Assembly (NCBI GenBank): GCA_002353295.1
Contig: DEJG01000022.1
Coordinates: 147,727-211,726 of the forward strand
Source of the DNA: Prevotella sp. UBA2754
GTDB lineage: Bacteria; Bacteroidota; Bacteroidia; Bacteroidales; Bacteroidaceae
Length of the DNA stretch: 64,000 nucleotides
Reading direction: 5' to 3'
The position numbers and the translations under genes were made by a program. Shown piece after piece: positions 35,174 to 43,567 of this stretch. Position 1 is the first letter of the stretch; every line of letters begins with the position of its first letter. Under the pieces are notes generated by a model. It had not been told where the DNA came from, ran no database searches, and saw nothing but the letters and a program-made list of their open reading frames with translations.

Positions 35174-36640
35174 ATGAATTACGGACAATTTTTAGATATG
35201 ATGCCAGAGTTAATTCTTGTGGTTACATTGATTCTGGTCTTCTTCTTGGATTTCTTTTCACGTAGTGACCAACGTACCTATGCACTTAATGCGTCAGCAG
35301 GTATGCTTGTCTTGCTATTAGCCGATCTTTTGTTTGTCTTTCCAAAGTGGGATACAGCCGTATCGGCATTTGGTGGCATGTATATCAGTAATCCCTCTAT
35401 CGTGGCCATCAAGGCCATCATGACATTTGGCGCATTGGTTGTACTCATCATGTCATACGGTTGGATAAACCGCCCGGATACTCGTAAGAATGCCGGTGAG
35501 TATGTGATGCTGATAGTCTCTACGCTGCTTGGTATGTTCATGATGGTGTCGAGCGGCAACTTCCTCATGTTCTTCCTCGGTCTGGAGATGGCCAGTGTGC
35601 CTATGGCATGTTTGGTGGCTTTCGACAAGCATAAGAAGAACTCGGCTGAGGGTGGTGCCAAATATATTATCACCGCTACTTTCTCGAGTGCAGTGATGCT
35701 CTATGGCATCTCCTTTATATATGGTTCGGCAGGTACACTTTACTACGATGACGTGATGCAGCACATCGCTATCAATGCACAGAATGAGAGCCAGGTTCCC
35801 ATGCTGATTATGGGCTTGGTGTTCTTTTTCAGCGGATTGGCTTTCAAACTCTCGCTGGTTCCTTTCCACTTCTGGACAGCTGATACCTACGAGGGTGCTC
35901 CAACACCCGTTACAGGTTATTTGAGTGTTTGCTCCAAGGGTGCTGCAGCCTTTGCGCTGATGACTATCCTCGTGAAGGTGTTTGCTCCGTTGACAGAATA
36001 TTGGGAGTATATGCTCTACATAGTGATTGTTCTCTCTATTACTATTGCCAACCTCTTTGCCATCCGCCAGAAGGAGTTGAAACGCTTCATGGCTTTCAGT
36101 TCTATTTCGCAGGCTGGCTACATCATGTTGGCTGTTATTGGAGTATCACAGACGGGTATGGCTGCACTGATGTATTACATTCTGGTTTATGTAGTGGCCA
36201 ATATGGCCGTCTTTACCGTCATTGCAACTGTTGAGGAGAATAATGGCGGTACGACGATGATGCACAGTTACAACGGGCTATACCAGACCAATCCGAAGTT
36301 GGCGTTCCTTATGACGCTCGCCCTTTTCTCGTTAGCAGGTATTCCTCCATTTGCAGGTATGTTCTCGAAGTTCTTCGTCTTCATGGCTGCCGCCCAGCAG
36401 GGTTCGTTCTGGGCTTACTTCGTGGTATTCATTGCCTTGATTAATACGGTAGTGTCACTCTACTACTATTTGCTCATCGTCAAGGCCATGTACATCAAGT
36501 CGTCCGATTCACCACTGCCTACGTTCAAGACTGATAGCGAGACGCGCATTGCCTTGGCCATCTGTACCGCTGGCATTGCCCTTTTCGGCATTTGCTCTTG
36601 CATTTACGATTGGCTCTTTGCTTCTTCGGCAGGATTTTAA
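35174..36640 (+). CDS. nuoN: NADH-quinone oxidoreductase subunit N
   Basis: A 488-residue antiporter-like subunit and last gene of the operon. Landmarks: NFLMFFLGLEMASVPMACLVAF, FKLSLVPFHFWTADTYEGAPTPVTGYLSVCSKGAA, ELKRFMAFSSISQAGYIML, SLAGIPPFAGMFSKFFVF. It is followed 24 bp later by a strong terminator, so no nuoE, F or G can be in this transcript. Confidence 0.96.
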   Translation: MNYGQFLDMMPELILVVTLILVFFLDFFSRSDQRTYALNASAGMLVLLLADLLFVFPKWDTAVSAFGGMYISNPSIVAIKAIMTFGALVVLIMSYGWINRPDTRKNAGEYVMLIVSTLLGMFMMVSSGNFLMFFLGLEMASVPMACLVAFDKHKKNSAEGGAKYIITATFSSAVMLYGISFIYGSAGTLYYDDVMQHIAINAQNESQVPMLIMGLVFFFSGLAFKLSLVPFHFWTADTYEGAPTPVTGYLSVCSKGAAAFALMTILVKVFAPLTEYWEYMLYIVIVLSITIANLFAIRQKELKRFMAFSSISQAGYIMLAVIGVSQTGMAALMYYILVYVVANMAVFTVIATVEENNGGTTMMHSYNGLYQTNPKLAFLMTLALFSLAGIPPFAGMFSKFFVFMAAAQQGSFWAYFVVFIALINTVVSLYYYLLIVKAMYIKSSDSPLPTFKTDSETRIALAICTAGIALFGICSCIYDWLFASSAGF

Positions 36641-36663
36641 GACTATATAAAATCATGTATTAT

Positions 36664-36703
36664 TTGAGTGCACTCAATTTTTTCGAGTGCACTCAAGTTT
36701 TTT
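36664..36703 (+). terminator. nuo operon terminator with perfect 12-bp stem
   Basis: TTGAGTGCACTC (36664-36675) and GAGTGCACTCAA (36685-36696) pair perfectly around a 9-nt T-rich loop and are followed by GTTTTTT. Each arm also contains the self-complementary GAGTGCACTC. Confidence 0.88.
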
Positions 36704-36835
36704 CCACTGCACACCCACAAGTTTCCCAGTACTACCTGTGTATGTTTTGTTCCTGTTTTCTTGACATAGGTCATGTAAACCGCCCTTTTTATAGGTTTGT
36801 GTGCGATAACATTGTTGGCGAATAAAAAAAGTACT

Positions 36836-36843
36836 TACCTTTG
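36836..36843 (+). promoter_or_regulatory. -7 element for the small outer-membrane protein
   Basis: TACCTTTG followed by C; TTG at 36815-36817 is 18 nt upstream. Leader of about 64 nt before ATG 36911. Confidence 0.65.
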
Positions 36844-36910
36844 CATCGCAATTCAGAACGAATATGCAAGTATATTTAGGATAATAATTAATTAAACGGA
36901 AAAAGAAATT

Positions 36911-37453
36911 ATGAAAAAGATTTTGATGACTCTCGCAGCAGTATGTGTAGCTGCAACAATGAATGCCCAGGTATATGTTGGAGGTAACATTGGTTTTGCA
37001 ACATCTTCTTATGATGGCAACAGCACAACCGTATGGTCACTTCTTCCTGAAATTGGATACAACTTGAACGAGAAATGGGCTGTTGGTACTGTTATCGGTT
37101 ATGGTGAGGCTCGTGTAAAGGCAAAGGGCGCTTCTGCTGATAAGGTGAAGAAGTTTCAGGTTGCTCCCTATGCTCGCTACACTTTTGTAAAGTGGGAGAA
37201 GGTTAATCTCTTCGTTGATGGTACAGTAGGTTACCAGCACGAGAATTATGGTGGCGTTAAGACCAATACTTTCGGCATTGGTTTCAAGCCAGGTGTTGCC
37301 GTAAACCTGAACGACCGTCTGAGCTTTGTTGCTCACGTAGGTTTCTTGGGTTACGAGAACGAGAAGGTAAAGGGTGATGACAAGTCAACAAATTCCTTTG
37401 GTCTGAATTTGAATGGCAACAACCTGACCTTCGGTATGTATTATAACTTCTAA
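36911..37453 (+). CDS. Small outer-membrane beta-barrel protein (OmpX/OMP_b-brl-like)
   Basis: A 180-residue exported protein (signal peptide MKKILMTLAAVCVAATMNAQ). After VYVGGNIGFATSS the sequence alternates short amphipathic strands with turn-rich loops and ends in LTFGMYYNF, a C-terminal aromatic as used for barrel assembly. About eight strands fit the OMP_b-brl/OmpX group. Own promoter and terminator indicate a single-gene unit, perhaps abundant; function not assignable further. Confidence 0.8.
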   Translation: MKKILMTLAAVCVAATMNAQVYVGGNIGFATSSYDGNSTTVWSLLPEIGYNLNEKWAVGTVIGYGEARVKAKGASADKVKKFQVAPYARYTFVKWEKVNLFVDGTVGYQHENYGGVKTNTFGIGFKPGVAVNLNDRLSFVAHVGFLGYENEKVKGDDKSTNSFGLNLNGNNLTFGMYYNF

Positions 37454-37493
37454 TTGAAGGGAAAAAGCTTTTGAGTTAAATAAAATCCTAATG

Positions 37494-37527
37494 AAGGGAT
37501 GTGCCTGTTCGCAGGCGCATCCCTTTT
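37494..37527 (+). terminator. Terminator with TTCG tetraloop
   Basis: AAGGGATGTGCCTG / CAGGCGCATCCCTT, a 14-bp stem with one G-T pair closed by the stable tetraloop TTCG, then TTTT. It may also serve the convergent minus gene ending at 37586. Confidence 0.9.
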
Positions 37528-37585
37528 ATTTCTTTATTAGTATGCATAAAGTTTCATTAAGAGAAATCTCATTGGCACATGAAAC

Positions 37586-38062
37586 TTATCTTTTTGTTTT
37601 CAGGTAATTGGCGAAGATGCGTGCGGCGCTCTCTACTTTGGCAGCGCAGGGACGCTGCTTGTAGTATTCGGCTGTGCGGGGCGATGCCACGTAGCTGCAG
37701 TGAGCTTTCTCGTGCCCCTTGAGCCCTAATATTTCTGCACAGATGAGGCTTCCGTTTTCGGCTTCCGACTGGGCTAATAACTCTTGTACCACCTTATAAC
37801 AGGCCGACTTGCCCTCGCGGTCGCTGCCCTCGGTCTGTCCACAGTCCAGTCCTACGAGCATGACGATGCCCGACACGGCACCGCACATCATGCGCAAGCG
37901 GCCCACACCGCCGCCGAAACCGGCGGCAATCTTCTTTGCCAGCGTATCGTCCAACCCGTAGAGGTCGGCAAAGGCTGCCACCACACTTTGGCAACAGCCG
38001 TAACCTGCCATGAAATTATCTACTGCACGAGCTACGCGAGCGTCTAATTCTTCGTTTGTCAT
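37586..38062 (-). CDS. C_GCAxxG_C_C family protein
   Basis: A 158-residue Cys-rich protein of the family named after its spaced cysteines: GYGCCQSVVAAF, FGGGVGRLRMMCGAVSG, ALDCGQ-like GLDCGQ, CYKVVQEL, ICAEILGL, HCSYVAS, and a final RPCAAKVESAARIF. The family is thought to be redox- or metal-related but has no proven reaction. Its start overlaps the uvrA stop by 4 bp, implying cotranslation with the repair gene. Confidence 0.85.
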   Translation of the reverse strand: MTNEELDARVARAVDNFMAGYGCCQSVVAAFADLYGLDDTLAKKIAAGFGGGVGRLRMMCGAVSGIVMLVGLDCGQTEGSDREGKSACYKVVQELLAQSEAENGSLICAEILGLKGHEKAHCSYVASPRTAEYYKQRPCAAKVESAARIFANYLKTKR

Positions 38063-40890
38063 TTGCTTCGTTTTAGTTCTTCTTTTAGGAATTTGGGCGT
38101 GAAGCCCTTCTTGCTCTTTGCCACCTGTTCGGGTGTGCCCGTGGTGAGTACCGTACCGCCATTACGACCGCCCTCGGGACCCATGTCGATGATGTGGTCA
38201 GCCAGTTTGATGACGTCAAGGTTATGTTCAATTACGATGACCGTATTACCTCGGTCAACCAACTTCTGCAGCACGTCCATCAGTATGCGGATGTCCTCGA
38301 AGTGCAGACCTGTGGTGGGTTCGTCCAGTATATAAAGTGTCTTGCCCGTATCTTTTTTAGCCAGTTCGGTAGCCAGTTTTACGCGCTGACTCTCGCCGCC
38401 GCTGAGCGTCGTAGAGGGCTGTCCCAGTTTGATGTATCCCAGTCCCACCTCCTGGATAGTCTTGATTTTACGCAGGATGTCAGGTACGTTCTCAAAGAAC
38501 TCCACCGCCTGATTGATGGTCATGTCAAGCACATCGGCTATCGACTTTCCCTTGAATCGCACCTCCAGCGTCTCGCGGTTATAGCGCTTGCCATGACATT
38601 CCTCGCAGGGCACCTGTATGTCGGGCAGGAAATTCATCTCGATGGTCTTATAGCCATTGCCGCCGCACGTCTCGCAGCGTCCTCCCTTCACGTTGAACGA
38701 GAAGCGCCCGGGCTTGTAACCGCGAATCTGTGCTTCGGGCAGATTGACAAACAGCGAGCGAATATCCGAGAATACACCGGTATAGGTAGCCGGATTAGAG
38801 CGAGGAGTTCGCCCGATGGGGCTCTGATCGACGTTCACCACCTTATCTATATATTCCAGTCCCTCAATCGCATCGTAGGGCATGGGTTGTTGCAGGGAAC
38901 GATAGAAATGCTTCGAGAGAATGGGGTAGAGCGTCTCGTTGATCAGTGTCGATTTGCCCGAACCGCTGACGCCTGTTACCAAGATGAGTTTTCCTAACGG
39001 AAACTCCACGTCGATGTTCTTCAGATTGTTGCCACGGCAACCGCGCAGCCACAGGCTCTTGCCATTGCCCTTGCGGCGTGTCGCAGGTAATTCAATATTC
39101 AATTTCCCGTTTAAGTATTGCGCCGTAATGGTATCGGCCTTCAACATGTCATCTACCGTACCCTGGAACACTACCTCGCCGCCTTTCCTGCCCGCCTTTG
39201 GCCCGATGTCCACGATGTAGTCGGCATTGAGCATCATGTCGCGGTCGTGCTCGACAACGATGACCGTGTTGCCCAGATCGCGCAATTCCTTCAGCGAACG
39301 GATGAGCCGGTCGTTATCCCTCTGATGTAGTCCTATCGAGGGCTCGTCCAGGATATAGAGCACGTTGACCAACTGCGAACCTATCTGTGTGGCAAGGCGG
39401 ATGCGCTGACTCTCACCGCCTGAGAGGGATGCCGACTGGCGGTTGAGGGCAAGATAGTCGAGCCCCACCTCCAGCAGGAAATCCAGTCGTGTGCGTATCT
39501 CCTTCAGAATCTCAGCGGCTATCTGTTGCTGCTGCTTGTCTATGTGTTGCTCCACCTTGTCGAGCCATTCCCGCAGTTCGTTCAGGTCCATCGATGCCAG
39601 TTCGGAAATGTTCTTATCCCAAACCCGATAAGAGAGCGCTTCGCGATTCAGTCGTTGTCCGTGGCATTCAGGGCACTGGCACTCAGCCAGGAATTGGTCG
39701 GCCCATTTCTGTCCGCTGGTGCTTTCGTCGTTGTCCATCACGTTGCGCAGATATTTCACCACGCCGTCGAACGTCACGTAGTAATCGCTCGAGGTGTGTA
39801 CCAGTTCCTTATCTATTCTGATGGTGTCCAGCGAACCGTAGAGTATCTCGTTCAATGCCTCTTCCGGAATATCGTCTATCCGAGTTTTGATGTCGCAATC
39901 ATACTTCTTCAGGATAGCCTCAATCTGCCAAAAGATCATTTGGTTCTTGTATTTACCCAGCGGAACAATGGCACCTTCATGAATGCTCAACTTACGATGA
40001 GGAATCACTTTCTCCAAATCTATCTCGTTGATATATCCCAGTCCTTTGCATCGTGGACAGGCACCTTGTGGCGAATTGAATGAGAAGGTGTTAGGGGCGG
40101 GGTCGCTATACGAAATGCCCGTAGTGGGGCACATCAGACGTTTGGAGAAGTGTTTCACGGCCCCCGTATCGTAGTCCATAATCATCAACAGCCCTTCGCC
40201 CTGTTTCATAGCCATCTGAATACTCTTCTTTAGTCGGTCATCGGCACTGTCTTTCACAGCCAGGCGGTCAATTACTACCTCGATATCATGCACTTTATAG
40301 CGGTCAACCTTCATGCCGCGTGTGATTTCCTGCACTTCACCGTCCACACGAACATGCAGATAGCCTTTATGGCGCATGTTCTCGAAGAGTTCGCGATAAT
40401 GACCCTTACGACCTCTGACCACTGGGGCGAGAATGAGAATCTTCTTGCCGGCGTAATCGTGGGTCACCATCTCAATTACCTTTTCCTCCGTATATTTCAC
40501 CATCGGTTCGCCCGTCATGTAACTATATGCTTTGCCGGCGCGCGCAAACAATAGTCGCATATAGTCGTAAACCTCCGTCGTAGTGCCAACGGTTGAACGT
40601 GGATTCTTGTTGGTGGTCTTCTGCTCGATGCTGATGACGGGTGACAGACCAGTTATCTTATCGACATCGGGGCGCTCCATGCCTCCTAGAAAATTGCGGG
40701 CGTAGGCAGAGAAAGTCTCGATGTAACGGCGCTGACCTTCAGCAAAGATGGTATCGAAGGCAAGTGACGATTTGCCAGACCCACTGAGACCAGTAATGAC
40801 GGTCAGGGAATGGCGAGGAATTTCCACGTCTACGTTTTTCAGATTGTGAACTCTTGCCCCCCATACATTGATTTTCTCATCACTGCTCAT
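38059..40890 (-). CDS. uvrA: Excinuclease ABC subunit A
   Basis: UvrA recognises bulky DNA lesions with UvrB in nucleotide excision repair. The 943-residue protein has two ABC ATPase halves (Walker A GLSGSGKSSLAF and GVSGSGKSTLINE; signatures LSGGESQRIRLA and LSGGESQRVKLA), zinc-finger cysteines CPRCKGLGY, CPECHGQR and CETCGGNGY with CEECHGKRYN, and the lesion-binding region between. ATG 40890 is preferred over a GTG at 40896. It overlaps the upstream small CTD gene by 11 bp. Confidence 0.97.
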   Translation of the reverse strand: MSSDEKINVWGARVHNLKNVDVEIPRHSLTVITGLSGSGKSSLAFDTIFAEGQRRYIETFSAYARNFLGGMERPDVDKITGLSPVISIEQKTTNKNPRSTVGTTTEVYDYMRLLFARAGKAYSYMTGEPMVKYTEEKVIEMVTHDYAGKKILILAPVVRGRKGHYRELFENMRHKGYLHVRVDGEVQEITRGMKVDRYKVHDIEVVIDRLAVKDSADDRLKKSIQMAMKQGEGLLMIMDYDTGAVKHFSKRLMCPTTGISYSDPAPNTFSFNSPQGACPRCKGLGYINEIDLEKVIPHRKLSIHEGAIVPLGKYKNQMIFWQIEAILKKYDCDIKTRIDDIPEEALNEILYGSLDTIRIDKELVHTSSDYYVTFDGVVKYLRNVMDNDESTSGQKWADQFLAECQCPECHGQRLNREALSYRVWDKNISELASMDLNELREWLDKVEQHIDKQQQQIAAEILKEIRTRLDFLLEVGLDYLALNRQSASLSGGESQRIRLATQIGSQLVNVLYILDEPSIGLHQRDNDRLIRSLKELRDLGNTVIVVEHDRDMMLNADYIVDIGPKAGRKGGEVVFQGTVDDMLKADTITAQYLNGKLNIELPATRRKGNGKSLWLRGCRGNNLKNIDVEFPLGKLILVTGVSGSGKSTLINETLYPILSKHFYRSLQQPMPYDAIEGLEYIDKVVNVDQSPIGRTPRSNPATYTGVFSDIRSLFVNLPEAQIRGYKPGRFSFNVKGGRCETCGGNGYKTIEMNFLPDIQVPCEECHGKRYNRETLEVRFKGKSIADVLDMTINQAVEFFENVPDILRKIKTIQEVGLGYIKLGQPSTTLSGGESQRVKLATELAKKDTGKTLYILDEPTTGLHFEDIRILMDVLQKLVDRGNTVIVIEHNLDVIKLADHIIDMGPEGGRNGGTVLTTGTPEQVAKSKKGFTPKFLKEELKRSK

Positions 40891-41317
40891 GGCCACTATC
40901 AGATACTGTGTTGTACTTGCGCATCAAGTTTACATCTTTCTTGATGTCGTATTCTTTGCCGTCACCACCCTTGGCTTTCACTCTGACATAGTAAACACCG
41001 TCCTTTACAGGCTTCCCTTTATACTTGCCGTCCCAAAAACCATTTTCAACATCATTCCACGTGTAAAGACACTGCCCCCAGCGGTTGAAAATCATGGCCC
41101 TAAATTCTTTTATGTTCTGAAATTTCTTGGCTCGGTATTTTTCGTTGATACCGTCGTCATTAGGTGAGAAAGCATTGGGCATTTCCAACAGACTTGCTTG
41201 CAGGGTAGTGCTGTCTACAACCTCTTCATCCTCCTCATCATCATTGCTTGCAATAGCGAATGAAGGCAGAGCCACAAGGGCAAAAAGCATAAAAAATGCG
41301 TATAAAATCGTTTTCAT
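40880..41317 (-). CDS. Stand-alone gliding-motility-type C-terminal domain (CHU_C-like) protein
   Basis: A 145-residue exported protein (MKTILYAFFMLFALVALPSFA) with an acidic linker (NDDEEDEE) followed by a domain matching the gliding-associated/type B CTD: MPNAFSPNDDGINEKY, FRAMIFNRWGQCLYTW, GFWDGKYKGKPVKDGVYYVRVKAKGGDGKEYDIKKDVNLMR. In other Bacteroidota this domain sits at the end of large adhesins as a type IX secretion signal; here it is nearly the whole protein. An in-frame ATG at 41353 was rejected because the promoter lies at 41329-41322. Function unknown. Confidence 0.8.
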   Translation of the reverse strand: MKTILYAFFMLFALVALPSFAIASNDDEEDEEVVDSTTLQASLLEMPNAFSPNDDGINEKYRAKKFQNIKEFRAMIFNRWGQCLYTWNDVENGFWDGKYKGKPVKDGVYYVRVKAKGGDGKEYDIKKDVNLMRKYNTVSDSGHEQ

Positions 41318-41321
41318 TCTG

Positions 41322-41329
41322 CAAAAATA
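41322..41329 (-). promoter_or_regulatory. -7 element directly abutting a start codon
   Basis: TATTTTTG on the minus strand ends 4 nt before the ATG at 41317, so transcription would begin at or next to the A of the start codon. No clear -33. Confidence 0.5.
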
Positions 41330-41362
41330 CAGAAAAATGTAGATAAACCGCATCTTTTTTTG

Positions 41363-41370
41363 TATTTTTG
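41363..41370 (+). promoter_or_regulatory. -7 element for the LysM-protein operon
   Basis: TATTTTTG followed by C, 28 nt before ATG 41399; divergent from the minus-strand element at 41329-41322. Confidence 0.55.
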
Positions 41371-41398
41371 CATGCGAAAAGTCTAAAAAACTGATTTT

Positions 41399-42790
41399 AT
41401 GAAGCGAAAGATTCGTTATTTTCTATTGTTGGCAATGTTTGCTTTCTGTTCAGAAACAACTCTAGCTCAACAGCCTCAATTTCGTGAACGCCATGAGGTA
41501 AAGCGTAAGGAGACTATCTTTGGTATCTCTCGTAAGTATGGCATTACGATTCAAGAGCTAATTACTGCTAACCCTGAGATGAATACTCCTGGTTACGAAC
41601 TAAAGAAAGGTGATTACATCAATATACCCTGGCCTAAATCTCAACCACAGGCTCCCGATCCAGATCAGCCTACCGCTAAAAACCAAGGTCTCATAGGTAT
41701 ACCGACAAAACCTAATAATGAAATAGATGTGCGTAATCGTGAAATCAGGGTAGGTGTGATGCTGCCTTTGCATAAGATAAATGGTGACGGTAAGCGCATG
41801 TTAGAGTACTATCGTGGAATTCTGATGGCTTGCGATAGCCTGCGTCATAATGGTATTTCAACTGATATACGTGCATGGAATGTGGCAGAAGATACAGATA
41901 TCCATACTTTCCTCAACGATCAGAAAGCTGCAGAGTGTGATGTTATTATTGGTCCGCTCTATTCTAAGATGGTGAAACCTTTGTCAGATTTCGCTACTCA
42001 ACATGATATTCGGGTGTTTATTCCATTCTCTATTAATAGTCATGAGATATTGGTCAATCGTAACCTCTTTCAGGTATATCAGCCCCAGACAGAACAAAAT
42101 GAGTTGATTATTCAACATTTTATGGAACGCTTCAAAGACACGCACCCCGTCTTTATCGATTGTAATGATACGACAAGTCAGAAAGGAATCTTTACTTTTG
42201 GACTTCGACGCAAATTGGATACAGAAAGTATTCCCTACAAGATTACTAATCTTACAAGTAGTGAGGCAGCGTTCTATGGTTCTTTCAGTGCTATTAAACA
42301 GAATGTGGTGATTCTTAACACAGGTCGTTCAAAGGAACTAAATGCTGCGATGGCTAAGCTTAACGGTCTTCGACTCTCGCATCCCGAACTGCGTATCAGT
42401 GTCTTTGGATACACGGAGTGGTTGCTCTATACTCGCTATCAGCTGGAGAATTTTTATAAGTTCGACACCTATATTCCATCTCATTTCTATACCAATCTGC
42501 AGTCTCCTAAAACAGAACGGTTTATGCAAAAATATCGTTGGAATTTCCATACTGATATGATGGAAATGCTGCCCAGATTAGGTATTACGGGTTTTGATCA
42601 TGCCTACTTCCTATTGAAAGGCATCCATATGTATGGAAAGAACTTTGCCGGAGCATCCGGTATGGTGGGTTATACACCCATACAGACGCCACTTCACTTT
42701 GAACGAATAGGTAATGGCGGGTTGAAGAATCATAGTATAGTTTTCATTCATTATTTGCCAGAGCGGTATACCGATACCATATATTTCTAG
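41399..42790 (+). CDS. LysM domain protein with periplasmic ligand-binding domain (type I fold)
   Basis: A 463-residue exported protein (signal ending TTLAQ). Residues about 30-80 form a LysM domain (HEVKRKETIFGISRKYGITIQELITANPEM...LKKGDYINIP) that binds peptidoglycan; residues about 115-460 look like a leucine-binding-type periplasmic domain (IRVGVMLPLHKINGDGKRMLEYYRGILMACDSL, DVIIGPLYSKMVKPLSDFA). Such fusions are common in Bacteroidota and are presumed wall-bound sensors or binding proteins. First gene of a plus-strand run ending at 47455. Confidence 0.82.
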   Translation: MKRKIRYFLLLAMFAFCSETTLAQQPQFRERHEVKRKETIFGISRKYGITIQELITANPEMNTPGYELKKGDYINIPWPKSQPQAPDPDQPTAKNQGLIGIPTKPNNEIDVRNREIRVGVMLPLHKINGDGKRMLEYYRGILMACDSLRHNGISTDIRAWNVAEDTDIHTFLNDQKAAECDVIIGPLYSKMVKPLSDFATQHDIRVFIPFSINSHEILVNRNLFQVYQPQTEQNELIIQHFMERFKDTHPVFIDCNDTTSQKGIFTFGLRRKLDTESIPYKITNLTSSEAAFYGSFSAIKQNVVILNTGRSKELNAAMAKLNGLRLSHPELRISVFGYTEWLLYTRYQLENFYKFDTYIPSHFYTNLQSPKTERFMQKYRWNFHTDMMEMLPRLGITGFDHAYFLLKGIHMYGKNFAGASGMVGYTPIQTPLHFERIGNGGLKNHSIVFIHYLPERYTDTIYF

Positions 42791-42806
42791 TTGAGAGTTT
42801 AGAAAG

Positions 42807-43562
42807 ATGAGAAAAATTCTGTTCTACTTCTTTTTTATAATGCTACCCTTCCGCGCTATAGCTCAGGTGGGCGAGTATCGTACTGACTTTGCTGTAGGCG
42901 TGAATGGAGGCTATATGTTAAGTCGTGTGAGTTTTACTCCAGATGTACCTCAGAGTATGTTGGGTGGGATGACAGCAGGTCTAACTTTTCGCTACACCTG
43001 TGAAAAATACTTCAAAAGCATTTGTGCCATCGTTGCTGAAGTAAACATAGCTCAAACAGGTTGGAAAGAAAAGATAGAAGGAATGGAGAACCAGCCTCTT
43101 TATTATGCCGACGACCCCAACAACCCACTTCGTTATGAAAGAAAGATTACGTATCTGCAAATTCCTGTATTTGCCCGACTGGGATGGGGTAGGGAGCGAA
43201 AAGGTTTGCAGGGTTTCTTTCAGGTAGGTCCTCAGATTGGAATCTTTCTTAGCGAAAGTACTACGACAAATCTTATTGCTGGCTATGAACCCACAGAGCA
43301 GCGTGCTTCCAATATAGTAGCGCAAGAGACAATGCCTATCGAGAAAAAATTCGAATATGGTATTGCTGGTGGAGCAGGTATCGAATTCTCGATGCCCAAA
43401 GTAGGACATTTCCTTTTGGAAGGACGCTACTATTATGGATTGGGTAATATATATGGTAATACCAAAAGCGACTATTTTGGAAAGTCAAATTTCGGACAGA
43501 TAGTCATCAAGGCCACATATCTTTTCGATATAGTAAAAACTAAAAACGATAAAATAAAATAA
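42807..43562 (+). CDS. PorT-like outer-membrane beta-barrel protein
   Basis: A 251-residue exported protein (signal ending FRAIAQ) with strand-rich sequence: FAVGVNGGYMLSRVSFTPDVPQ, LGGMTAGLTFRYTCEKYFKSICAIVAEVNIAQTGWKEK, YLQIPVFARLGWGRE, FFQVGPQIGIFLSES, and a last strand QIVIKATYLFDI. This pattern fits the PorT/outer-membrane beta-barrel family (PF13568-type). PorT itself belongs to type IX secretion, but many paralogues exist, so that role is not claimed. Confidence 0.78.
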   Translation: MRKILFYFFFIMLPFRAIAQVGEYRTDFAVGVNGGYMLSRVSFTPDVPQSMLGGMTAGLTFRYTCEKYFKSICAIVAEVNIAQTGWKEKIEGMENQPLYYADDPNNPLRYERKITYLQIPVFARLGWGRERKGLQGFFQVGPQIGIFLSESTTTNLIAGYEPTEQRASNIVAQETMPIEKKFEYGIAGGAGIEFSMPKVGHFLLEGRYYYGLGNIYGNTKSDYFGKSNFGQIVIKATYLFDIVKTKNDKIK

Positions 43563-43567
43563 GAATT

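Noticed and set aside
36592..36825. 77-codon frame spanning the nuoN end and its terminator
   Set aside because: Runs through the terminator hairpin and has no promoter or similarity.
42807..43562. True PorT of the type IX secretion system
   Set aside because: The barrel family has many paralogues and no other Por gene is adjacent, so only a PorT-like label is justified.
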